Assembly: GCA_021779695.1 (NCBI GenBank)
Contig: JAJYAE010000036.1
Span: 1 to 21,194, forward strand
Origin: Acidobacteriota bacterium
Lineage (GTDB): Bacteria > Acidobacteriota > Terriglobia > Terriglobales > Acidobacteriaceae
Direction of reading: 5' to 3'
Length of the DNA: 21,194 bases
Within the stretch, counting starts at the first letter, position 1. The number at the start of each line of letters is the position of its first letter. This document shows positions 1-7,574 of the stretch, piece by piece. The position numbers were made by a program, and so were the translations under genes. Below the pieces are notes generated by a model. The model had not been told where the DNA came from. It did not search any database and saw only the letters and a program-made list of their open reading frames with translations.

Positions 1-632
1 CCGGCGCTGGTCGACCACTTGCCATTGTCTGCGACACCTGACTTCGCTGTTACATCAGTGAACGTCCCATCGCCGTTGTTGTGGTAAAGAATCGCACGCC
101 CGTAACCCGTGACATACATGTCAGGGTAGCCATCGTTGTCATAGTCGCCCACCGCAACGCCCTGTCCATAATGTCCTTCGCCGCCCACGCCCGCCTTGGC
201 CGTCACATCGGTGAACGTCCCATCGCCGTTGTTGTGATAGAGCGCCGAATGCAGTGGCTTCGCCGGCTTATAGGCGGGCGTCTCCCCGGCCTGCACAAAA
301 TACATGTCCATCAGGCCATCCTGGTCATAGTCCAGAAAGGCCACACCTGTTCCCATCGTCTCCAGGTAGTATTTCTCCGCCGAATCCGTTGAATCCTGCA
401 CGAACGTGATGCCCGCTTGCTTGGTGATGTTCGTGAAGTGCACGGGAATGCCGGCGCTCTTCTCTTTCGCAGCGCCCTGCTTCTGGCTGTTCACCCATGC
501 CGGCGCCGTCACCAGCCCAACGAGTGCGCATGCCAGCGTCCATCTCCTGCTCCGGCTCACGTGTGCCCTCGTGCGCGAATGGCGCTCGTGACTCTGGTTC
601 GAGTCCAGGACTTTCCGATTCGATCCATCCAT
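1..632 (-). CDS. CRTAC1-type FG-GAP/VCBS repeat protein, exported (partial, C-terminus beyond left edge)
   Basis: The open frame reads from ATG at 632 off the left edge, giving 210 codons. It has a basic stretch and a hydrophobic segment (SRSRRWTLACALVGLVTAPA, about residues 27-46), so it is probably exported; the twin arginine also allows Tat. From about residue 63 it matches the CRTAC1 family: 'FTNITKQAGITF', then 'FLDYDQDGLMDMYF', 'GDYDNDGYPDMYV' and two copies of 'LYHNNGDGTFTDVT'. These are FG-GAP/VCBS blades with DxDxDG-like calcium loops, predicted to build a beta-propeller. It is the third gene of the minus-strand operon, 19 nt after the TPR gene, whose stop codon overlaps a strong AAAGGAG. 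That site is about 14 nt from ATG 632, which is long. GTG at 560, with GAGGG 5 nt upstream, is a serious alternative and gives a more ordinary signal peptide. The family is clear; the substrate is unknown. Confidence 0.85.
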   Translation of the reverse strand, partial: MDGSNRKVLDSNQSHERHSRTRAHVSRSRRWTLACALVGLVTAPAWVNSQKQGAAKEKSAGIPVHFTNITKQAGITFVQDSTDSAEKYYLETMGTGVAFLDYDQDGLMDMYFVQAGETPAYKPAKPLHSALYHNNGDGTFTDVTAKAGVGGEGHYGQGVAVGDYDNDGYPDMYVTGYGRAILYHNNGDGTFTDVTAKSGVADNGKWSTSA

Positions 633-651
633 CAATCCCGTCTCTGCTCCT

Positions 652-3219
652 TTACAAAGTCCTGTCTGCAAGAGAAAGCGCCAACTGCAAAAGCTGCGAC
701 TGGACCTCTGCCGTGATTGCGTGATTCGTCTGCTGCGGCTCGTTGGAGGCCCTGTCCAGCACTGACTCAATCTGGTTCACCTCAAGACTGGCGTGGGCGC
801 TGCTGTCTCTGAACCGTTCCAGCACCTCGCGCGCCTTGGCAATCTGCCCCGTCTGAAAATAGAAAACACCCAGCGTGGAGTACGCCCCCGGCCACTCCGG
901 CATCAATTCAATGGAACGATTGAAGTCGCTCGTCGCCTCTTCCGCCTTGCCTTCCAGAACGGCCGTCAGGCCCTCGCCCCAATACAACTTGCCCGATGCC
1001 GGAATGCGCGATTGGCCCTTCTGCAGAATCTGTTTGGCATCGCCCAGGCGGCCCTTGCGCAGATCCAGAAGCGCCAGCGAAAGATAAGCCTGGTCATTGT
1101 CCGGATTCCGAGTAATCGCATCTTCGTAAATCTGCATTGCTTCGTCAGTCTCTCCCATATGACTGTAGGTGTCGCCCAGCAGGGAGAGATACGCATCGTC
1201 TTTCTGTGCGGCCTCGGAAGCCAGCTTGAGGGTTGCCAGCGCCTGGGGATACGCCCGCTGCTTGAAGTACGCATTCGCCAGATCGAACTTGATGTCGTCC
1301 GAGTCCGGGGCAATCGCCAGCGCGCGCTCAAAATGCGCGATGGCATCCGGATACAAGCCAAATCTCGCCAGCAACACTCCCGTTCCGGTCAGCGTGCGAT
1401 AGTCATTTGCGCTCAGTTGGTCCAATTGCTGGATCGTCGCCTTCGCCTCGTCGATCTTGCCCAGCTTCAAATACTCCTTGCTCAGGAGATACAGATCCTC
1501 GGGCTGGTCAGGATGCCGCTTCACCTCGTCCAGCAGCTGATTCAGATCCAGTTCATTGCGCGCGCTCTGGCTCATCGCGGAACGCTGGTTCAGGTAATCA
1601 AACAGATGCTCGTAGGGATACGGCCCCGACGAGGCATTCTTTGAAAGGGTCTTGAACACGTTCAGGTCACGCTCGGCCGCAGCTGTCTCGTGCAGGCTCC
1701 GCTCCACCATGGCCAGCTTGTAGTAGCCGGAGGCCGGATCGTGACTCACCTGCACGTAGCGCCGCAGATAAGGCTCCGCCTCCGCAAACTGCCGCGCTGC
1801 CACCTTCAGGTTTGCCATCTCCAGCAGCGCATCGGAAAAATTCGGATTGGCCGCAAGTGCCCGCTCAAAATAAGAAGCCGCATCCGCCGTGCTTCCTTGC
1901 CGCTCGGCAATGTATCCCATGTTGAAAAGGCAAAGCGCATTCTTCGGGTCCGCCTTCAGGCCTTTTTCAAAGTAGCCTTTTGCCTCTTCGAATCGCCCCA
2001 GGTTGCGATACGAAAGTCCAAGAAACGCATACGAGCGCGCTGAGCCCTCCACCGAAACAAGCCGATTGAAGACTCGGATGGCTTCATCGACCTTGCCCGC
2101 CATGAAGTAGCTCTCGCCCAGCGCGGCCAGCATGTCCGCGCGGTTCGGCGCTACTTTCAGCCCATCCTCCAGCAGCGGGATCGCATCCTCAAAATAGTTC
2201 TGGGACATGCTCACCTGTGCCATCTGATACAGCACGTCCGGATTTTCAGGCGCCAGCTTGTGCGCCCGCAGCAGTGCGTCCAGCGCATCCAGCGGCCGCG
2301 ACTGCGCCGTATAAGACTGCGCCAGCAAGGAGAGCGCATCCACTGAGTCCGGTCGAAGCGTGACCGCTCGATTCAGCACCACGCTGGCTCTCGCGAGCTG
2401 CCCAAGGCGCAGGTACACTTCGCCCAGGTTGTAAAGAATCTCAAATGTCTGGGGCTGCAGTGCGTCCGCGCGTTCCAGCTCAAGCTGTGCCGCCGCGTAT
2501 TGCTTCTGTGACGCGAGAAATACGCCCAGCGAAAAGTGTACCTGCACCTGATCCTTGGCTTGCGCAGAAAGCTCATTGGCCACGCGCAGTCCATCGGCAA
2601 CGCGATGCGCCGCAAAGAATGCCCGCACAAGGTTGAACTGCGAAGCAGTCGTCGCTGGATGGATGCGCTCAAAGTAGGGAATCGCCTGCACCGCCTGCCC
2701 ATTCATCATCAGCAGAGCGCCCAGGTCGTAGTTGCCGTCCTGGTCCGCAGGATTGATTCGGAGACCTGCGCGAAACTCCTGCTCCGCAAGAGCAAATTGC
2801 CGGGCCTCCGCGTAAAGGCTGCCTAGGTTGTTATGCGTCTTCACTGAGCGCGGCGACAGCTTGAGCGCGTGCTGAAATGCGGCCTGCGCTCCCTGGAAAT
2901 CCTGCAATTCGCCATCGATGATCCCCAGCAGGTTGTAACCCTCCACGCTCGCGGGATGCATCTTCAACACATCAAGCACCGCAGACTTTGCTTCGTGAAG
3001 GCGATGCTGTTGCATCAGGCTTGTCGCTTCGCTCAGGTCCTCCTTCGCGGCTGCGCTGCCTGGGCGCGACTGCGCAAAAGAGCACGCGCACGACACGCCC
3101 AATGCAATCAGCCCGACACAGAGCCGGATGCGCCGGCGAAGGTGGCTCGTCTGTCTCCCGATCCCGCCGGCAGGTTGCGCCCTGTTTTCCAAGTTGTCGA
3201 TAGAAATTCGTTCGGTCAT
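652..3219 (-). CDS. Exported tetratricopeptide-repeat protein, 855 aa
   Basis: This is a long array of TPR units covering about residues 60-820, with typical 34-residue spacing and motifs such as 'SVEGYNLLGIIDGELQDF', 'HNNLGSLYAEARQFALAEQ' and 'AYLSLALLDLRKGRLGDAK'. TPR arrays form superhelical scaffolds that bind other proteins; no catalytic domain is visible. A basic n-region (LRRRIRL) and a hydrophobic stretch at about 31-48 ending 'CSFAQS' look like a Sec signal with cleavage after the alanine, so a periplasmic location is likely. The n-region is unusually long (about 27 residues). The start is supported by a 4-nt ATGA overlap with the stop of the upstream gene, which suggests translational coupling. 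The next gene follows after 19 nt. The likely role, by inference, is an assembly platform for the neighbouring FG-GAP proteins. Confidence 0.92.
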   Translation of the reverse strand: MTERISIDNLENRAQPAGGIGRQTSHLRRRIRLCVGLIALGVSCACSFAQSRPGSAAAKEDLSEATSLMQQHRLHEAKSAVLDVLKMHPASVEGYNLLGIIDGELQDFQGAQAAFQHALKLSPRSVKTHNNLGSLYAEARQFALAEQEFRAGLRINPADQDGNYDLGALLMMNGQAVQAIPYFERIHPATTASQFNLVRAFFAAHRVADGLRVANELSAQAKDQVQVHFSLGVFLASQKQYAAAQLELERADALQPQTFEILYNLGEVYLRLGQLARASVVLNRAVTLRPDSVDALSLLAQSYTAQSRPLDALDALLRAHKLAPENPDVLYQMAQVSMSQNYFEDAIPLLEDGLKVAPNRADMLAALGESYFMAGKVDEAIRVFNRLVSVEGSARSYAFLGLSYRNLGRFEEAKGYFEKGLKADPKNALCLFNMGYIAERQGSTADAASYFERALAANPNFSDALLEMANLKVAARQFAEAEPYLRRYVQVSHDPASGYYKLAMVERSLHETAAAERDLNVFKTLSKNASSGPYPYEHLFDYLNQRSAMSQSARNELDLNQLLDEVKRHPDQPEDLYLLSKEYLKLGKIDEAKATIQQLDQLSANDYRTLTGTGVLLARFGLYPDAIAHFERALAIAPDSDDIKFDLANAYFKQRAYPQALATLKLASEAAQKDDAYLSLLGDTYSHMGETDEAMQIYEDAITRNPDNDQAYLSLALLDLRKGRLGDAKQILQKGQSRIPASGKLYWGEGLTAVLEGKAEEATSDFNRSIELMPEWPGAYSTLGVFYFQTGQIAKAREVLERFRDSSAHASLEVNQIESVLDRASNEPQQTNHAITAEVQSQLLQLALSLADRTL

Positions 3220-6200
3220 TGCAGCTGCCCCAGCATCTGTTGCGCGGCGGCATTGTTGGGTATCACGCGGAGCATCTCTTCCAATACAGAGCGCGCCTTT
3301 TCCCGTTCATGCAGCATGGTGTACAGGTTGGCCAGATTGAGGTACGACTGGCCATAGTCGGGCGCAACTTCCATTCCCTTCTGAAACTGCTCCTCAGCCT
3401 TTGCGTAGTTCTCTTCACGAACATAGAGGACGCCCAGGTTATTCAACGCCTCGGGATACGCAGGCCGCAGCGTGACCGCCTTGGTCAGGAACGTCTCCGC
3501 CTGCTCCATCTGGTTCTGCTGTGCGTACAGCATGCCCAGGCTGTAATGCACTTCCGGATCATCCGGATGCTCGTGGAGCGCGCGATCCAGATACTCCGAC
3601 GCTTTCTCAAACTGCCTCATGCGCCGGTATACATTCCCCAGGTTCAGCAGCGCAATCCCGTAGTTGGGCCGCAGCTTCAGCGAACGGTTAAAGTCCTCAA
3701 CGGCCTCGTCCGCACGGCCTTGCTGCGCGGCAATCATGCCGAGATTATTCCACGCCTCCGGATAATCCGGATTCAGTTCCACCGTCTTTTGCAGATATTC
3801 CACCGCCCCTGCAAGATCGTGGCGGCGCAGGCTCAGCGTTCCCAGGTTGTAGTAGGCGTCCGCGTTATGCGGCTTGACCGCGATCACCTGCCGGAATGAT
3901 TGTGCCGCCTCGTCCAGGTATCCGTGCTGGAACATCGCAACCCCGTACGTAAAATCGTTGCGCTGAAACTGGTCCTGCATCAGCAGGCCACGGAAGGGAA
4001 GCGCTTTTGCCATCCGCGCATCCTGGGTCGTGGGAATGTCCCGTACGTCCCTCTGTAACTCCCGCACATCGATGGCCCCCTGGTACACCTTCACGATCAT
4101 GCCGGTGCCATCCACCAGCAGAGAGGTTGGAATACCCAGGTCGCGCCGTCGGTCAAACATGTGGCGATAAAGAATGTTGTAAACGCCGCAAACCTCGGCG
4201 CTGCCAGACAGAACGGGAAACCAGAACCGCTTCGCCGCGGCATAGGTTTGAGCGTGCCGCAAAGTAGAGGTAGTGTCCATGTTGATTGCCAGTACCTTGA
4301 ATCCCGCTCGCTGCAGCACCGCTTCGTCACGCTGCAGCGCCTGCAACACCTCCAGGCTCACCGGCGCCTCACTGGACCAGAAGGTCATCAGCACCGTGTT
4401 CCCCTGCAGAGCGTGCAAGCTGTGCAGAACTCCCTCGCCGTCCGGCAGATTGAAGTCCGGCGCCTTCAGCGGCTCAATCAGCCACGTGCTTACGTCGACG
4501 GGCAAAGAGCCTTCTGCATGTGCGGGGCTCTCGCGTGCAAAAGCCTGGGCTTGGAGGGCAAACGGCGTGGCCTGCACTGAGGACGCTCCTTCTTCGATCC
4601 GCACCCGATGCTGCACCGGCAGGTCCTCAAACACCTGCGTCGCGCCATTCGGCCATCGCACAGTCGCTCGAATCGGTCCATTGGCCGCGCCCAGCCCAAA
4701 GAAGATCTCCTTGGTATGCTGCGCCAGAAAGCCTGTTCCCGCACGCACGTACCGGGTCTGGCGCAGTCCGCCCATCTCCACGGTCACTGAGGCCCCAATC
4801 GCATCCCGGTTGCTCTTGGTGCCGCGCAACTGGAAGCAGATTGACTTCCCCAGATCCGTCATCGCGTTCCGCAGCACGCGCAACTGCGGCGCATTGCGAT
4901 TCTTCAGCACCACTTCCAGTCTTCCGTCGTGATCCAGATCCGCCAGCACAAACGTTCGGCTGTCCTCCAGAAAGTCCATTCCCGCCGGACCGGAGATCTC
5001 CGAAAAACTCCCATCGTGATTGTTGGCGAATAGCACATTCCGCGCGAAGCCATGCCACGTATAGTCCGACCGGATCAGTTCGTTGATGGCATTCCAGCCC
5101 CGCTCGTAGGCGCGCGCCGGCGTCGAGTCCTCAGATGACTTCGCCACCACCTGCCGCCAGAAGAAGCTCGCCAGGTCCTCGCGATTCACGCCGGAAATGT
5201 AGCCATTCGCTACATACAAGTCCGGGTAGCCATCGTGGTCAAAGTCCCAGAAATCCGACGACCACGACCATCGCCCCATCTCCACGCCAGCCTTGCGCCC
5301 GGCGTTGAGAAACGTCCCATCCCCCTGGTTGTGATAAAGCGCATTCCCGCGTGCGTGTCGCTGGTAAAGCTCGCGAATCCGCGGCGGCGCGTCCGGATGA
5401 AACTGCGGCTGCTCAGAGACTCTCTGGCCTGCCGCCTCCCACATGCTCGGCACGTACACATCTTCGTGGCCGTCGTTGTCGTAGTCGCACCACGTGCAGG
5501 CCATGCCAGCGCCAACACCCTCAACACCCGCCTGCCGCGATACCACCGTGAACGTGCCATTCCCGTTGTTCTGGTACAGCTGCGAGGTCCCGAAATCATT
5601 TGACACAAACAGGTCCGGCAGTCCGTTGCCGTTTGAATCGCCCCACGCGCAGGCAAAACTGTACCGGTTGTTCTCCACATCCAGGCCCGACAGCTCCGTC
5701 GTCTCCACAAATCGTCCGTTGCCCTCGTTGCGAAACAGGCAGTTCGGCGGGCCATTGCGCGCATCGTAGTAGGGGATGGGATAGTGATACTGGTCCAGTC
5801 CCAGGTAGTACATGTAAAGGCAGAAGTAAATATCCAGGCGTCCATCGCGATCGTAGTCGGCGATCGCTGCGTGGGTAAAAGTGCCCTGTGGCGGCCGCTT
5901 GAACTGAAACGCATCCGGCTTCAGCTTGAAGGTTCCGTCCCCCTGGTTGCGAAACAGCAGCGGCCCGGTGCCGCACACCACCAGCAGATCCTGTAGCCCG
6001 CGATTGTCAAAATCCGCAAACAGCGCGCAGGCCGTGTTATCCAGCACGCCGACTCCGGCCTTTTCCGTTACATCTTCAAACGTGCCGTCTCCGCGATTGC
6101 GATACAAACGGTTGGGAAGTCCCGCTGCCTGACACACATACAGATCTTCCCAACCATCGTTGTCATAGTCCCCGATCGCCAGGCCATTGTTGCAATAGAT

Positions 6201-7052
6201 GTCCATGCCCACGGCGCCGTCCAGCGTCGTTCTCCAGAAATCGGCTCCGTGCAGCATCTGCTTGCGATAGGACTCGATACCGCCCAGCGCGGCCCCCGTA
6301 ACTTCGATGAAAACCTTTCCATCCGCAAACGAGATGGTTTCTTCGCCCGCCTCCCACTCCGTTGCACGCCATCTCTCCGCGTCCTCGCTCGCCCAGCGGA
6401 CCCGCCATGAGCCGACGCGTTCCTCCATCTGTCCGTCCCTCCGCTCGGCCACCAGATCATAGCGAATCCGCGTCTGCACGCTGTGCCCGGCTCCATCCGC
6501 GGGCTCAATGGAGAAGATCTCAAACTCCGCCGTCCGAACCACAGCCAGTCCGCTCAGCCACTCCTTCAGTCCTGCAAGAAATGACGCGCGGCCTTCGATC
6601 ATTGAGCCACCATATTGCCGCCGCACAACGCGAATCCCATGCGTGGAACGGACCGACTGCTCTTCTGCTTTTCCCATCGACATGCCGCGCATCGCCGCAT
6701 CCAGCGCGTCGCTCAGCGAGTCATATCGGGCCGCAGATGCCTGTAACGCCGCTCCCCACCGGCGCAGGACGGCCTCAATCGCAGCTGCGTACTTCTCCGT
6801 GATGTACGAGTCCGAGCCTGGCGCCACGAGTCGCAGCAAATCAGCGAGCGGAGACTCATCAGGATCATGCGGCCGGTAGCGAACCTCGCCCAGTGCAAGT
6901 GAACTCTCTCGCTCCGCGGCCGAGGCACTCTCACCCAACCCGCGCGAAAGGCCCATCAGCGGCGCCGCGCGCAGCAACACCGGAGCGAACCCAAGTCCTT
7001 TCAGAATGGTACGCCGGGAGAGCACAGACGATGGCGGACGAAGATGCGGCAT
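3216..7052 (-). CDS. Tat-exported fusion: FG-GAP repeats + ASPIC/UnbV + cysteine-less redoxin-like domain + TPRs, 1278 aa
   Basis: This is the first gene of the minus-strand operon. Residues 12-18 (SRRTILK) match the twin-arginine signal, followed by a hydrophobic stretch. Residues about 55-260 are an unassigned region. Residues about 290-720 hold several FG-GAP/VCBS blades (GDYDNDGWEDLYV, ADYDRDGRLDIYF, WCDYDNDGHEDVYV, WDFDHDGYPDLYV, ADLDHDGRLEVVL). Residues about 752-822 are an ASPIC/UnbV domain (IGASVTVEMGG ... VRWPNGATQVFEDL). Residues about 863-1000 resemble AhpC/TSA or ResA-like redoxins (APDFNLPDGEG, FKVLAINMD, GIPTSLLVDGTG), but the position of the WCxxC motif reads FWSSEAPVS. Residues about 1037-1278 are TPRs. 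The start lies 12 nt after a weak GGGA; the Tat motif supports it. The 3' end overlaps the next start by 4 nt. Domain calls are strong; catalysis is doubtful because the redox cysteines are absent. Confidence 0.93.
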   Translation of the reverse strand: MPHLRPPSSVLSRRTILKGLGFAPVLLRAAPLMGLSRGLGESASAAERESSLALGEVRYRPHDPDESPLADLLRLVAPGSDSYITEKYAAAIEAVLRRWGAALQASAARYDSLSDALDAAMRGMSMGKAEEQSVRSTHGIRVVRRQYGGSMIEGRASFLAGLKEWLSGLAVVRTAEFEIFSIEPADGAGHSVQTRIRYDLVAERRDGQMEERVGSWRVRWASEDAERWRATEWEAGEETISFADGKVFIEVTGAALGGIESYRKQMLHGADFWRTTLDGAVGMDIYCNNGLAIGDYDNDGWEDLYVCQAAGLPNRLYRNRGDGTFEDVTEKAGVGVLDNTACALFADFDNRGLQDLLVVCGTGPLLFRNQGDGTFKLKPDAFQFKRPPQGTFTHAAIADYDRDGRLDIYFCLYMYYLGLDQYHYPIPYYDARNGPPNCLFRNEGNGRFVETTELSGLDVENNRYSFACAWGDSNGNGLPDLFVSNDFGTSQLYQNNGNGTFTVVSRQAGVEGVGAGMACTWCDYDNDGHEDVYVPSMWEAAGQRVSEQPQFHPDAPPRIRELYQRHARGNALYHNQGDGTFLNAGRKAGVEMGRWSWSSDFWDFDHDGYPDLYVANGYISGVNREDLASFFWRQVVAKSSEDSTPARAYERGWNAINELIRSDYTWHGFARNVLFANNHDGSFSEISGPAGMDFLEDSRTFVLADLDHDGRLEVVLKNRNAPQLRVLRNAMTDLGKSICFQLRGTKSNRDAIGASVTVEMGGLRQTRYVRAGTGFLAQHTKEIFFGLGAANGPIRATVRWPNGATQVFEDLPVQHRVRIEEGASSVQATPFALQAQAFARESPAHAEGSLPVDVSTWLIEPLKAPDFNLPDGEGVLHSLHALQGNTVLMTFWSSEAPVSLEVLQALQRDEAVLQRAGFKVLAINMDTTSTLRHAQTYAAAKRFWFPVLSGSAEVCGVYNILYRHMFDRRRDLGIPTSLLVDGTGMIVKVYQGAIDVRELQRDVRDIPTTQDARMAKALPFRGLLMQDQFQRNDFTYGVAMFQHGYLDEAAQSFRQVIAVKPHNADAYYNLGTLSLRRHDLAGAVEYLQKTVELNPDYPEAWNNLGMIAAQQGRADEAVEDFNRSLKLRPNYGIALLNLGNVYRRMRQFEKASEYLDRALHEHPDDPEVHYSLGMLYAQQNQMEQAETFLTKAVTLRPAYPEALNNLGVLYVREENYAKAEEQFQKGMEVAPDYGQSYLNLANLYTMLHEREKARSVLEEMLRVIPNNAAAQQMLGQLQ

Positions 7053-7090
7053 GATGCTTTGAATTCCCAGCGACCTCTCAGGTTTTCCGC

Positions 7091-7096
7091 ATCATA
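7091..7096 (-). promoter_or_regulatory. Candidate -10 box for the minus-strand operon
   Basis: Read on the minus strand this is TATGAT, a 5 of 6 match to the sigma-70 -10 consensus, about 40 nt before the start at 7052. No convincing -35 box lies at the expected distance, so the call is weak. Confidence 0.3.
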
Positions 7097-7292
7097 GCAT
7101 CCGCTCTGGTGCCTCGTTTGGCTTCAGCCTGCCGATCGGGATAACTCCCATGAAGTCACCATTTCTGGCGCCGTGGCGTCTTTCCAGATCGGGAGCCTGC
7201 CGTCCGCCCCGGCGTGGCGCGCAGCAGCCTCCCCGTCTCGTGGAAGCTGCGAGCCGCCCTTCAGGCGCCACCCAGCACAGATCGCGCCGGTC

Positions 7293-7318
7293 ATTCATTG
7301 CTCGAATAAAATTCATTG
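7293..7318. repeat. Direct repeat ATTCATTG x2
   Basis: Two identical 8-bp copies at 7293-7300 and 7311-7318 have start-to-start spacing of 18 bp, close to two helical turns, so both would face the same side of the DNA. They lie about 100 bp upstream of the candidate receptor promoter. Binding of a regulator is an inference; chance is possible at this length. Confidence 0.4.
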
Positions 7319-7329
7319 AATCAGTAAGT

Positions 7330-7361
7330 TGCGGAGGTATTCCGCAGGCTGTCTTCACAGC
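7330..7361. repeat. Two adjacent perfect inverted repeats (operator candidates)
   Basis: The first is TGCGGA-GGTAT-TCCGCA (7330-7346), with perfect 6-bp arms and a 5-nt centre. The second is GCTGT-CTTC-ACAGC (7348-7361), with perfect 5-bp arms. They lie about 60-90 bp upstream of the TTGACA box at 7420, a position compatible with activator or repressor binding. No regulator is named, as neither matches an operator I recognise. Confidence 0.45.
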
Positions 7362-7419
7362 AGCCAGACGATCCCGTTATGCCTCCATCATTTTTCTGAC
7401 TTTCATCTCAAACTTTTGG

Positions 7420-7449
7420 TTGACAAGAAAGGCCGAAATCCCGTAGGTT
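7420..7449 (+). promoter_or_regulatory. Candidate sigma-70 promoter of the TonB-dependent receptor gene
   Basis: A perfect TTGACA (7420-7425) is followed after 18 nt by TAGGTT (7444-7449), a weak 3 of 6 match to the -10 consensus. Transcription would start near 7456 and leave a leader of about 120 nt. A better -10-like box, TACAAT at 7484-7489, lacks a matching -35 box and is an alternative start. Confidence 0.45.
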
Positions 7450-7510
7450 TCCTGAGACGCCGGGGGAGGCTAATGAAAATGTTTACAATCCCGCACCGGC
7501 TCCTTAACAG

Positions 7511-7534
7511 GGCGGCATGACATTGAAAGCCGCC
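7511..7534 (+). other. GC-rich hairpin in the leader of the receptor gene
   Basis: GGCGGC (7511-7516) and GCCGCC (7529-7534) form a perfect 6-bp stem with a 12-nt loop, ending about 27 nt before the GGAGG ribosome-binding site at 7562-7566. There is no T-run, so it is not a terminator. It could affect mRNA stability or translation. Confidence 0.4.
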
Positions 7535-7574
7535 TCTTATGTGATGCGAAGGAAGAAAGACGGAGGTTACCGGT

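Larger units (their letters stand above)
7053..7574. other. Divergent intergenic region with candidate promoters and repeats
   Basis: These 522 nt separate the leftward operon from the rightward receptor gene. Short open frames here have no family resemblance, no good ribosome-binding site and no support as genes. The region holds a direct repeat (ATTCATTG at 7293-7300 and 7311-7318), two adjacent inverted repeats (7330-7361), a candidate promoter for the receptor (7420-7449), a second AT-rich -10-like box TACAAT (7484-7489) and a GC-rich leader hairpin (7511-7534). No known riboswitch or small RNA was recognised. Confidence 0.7.

Noticed and set aside
7092..7446. Small open frames in the divergent intergenic region
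   Set aside because: No ribosome-binding site, unusual composition, overlapping frames on both strands, and they cover the repeats and promoter elements.
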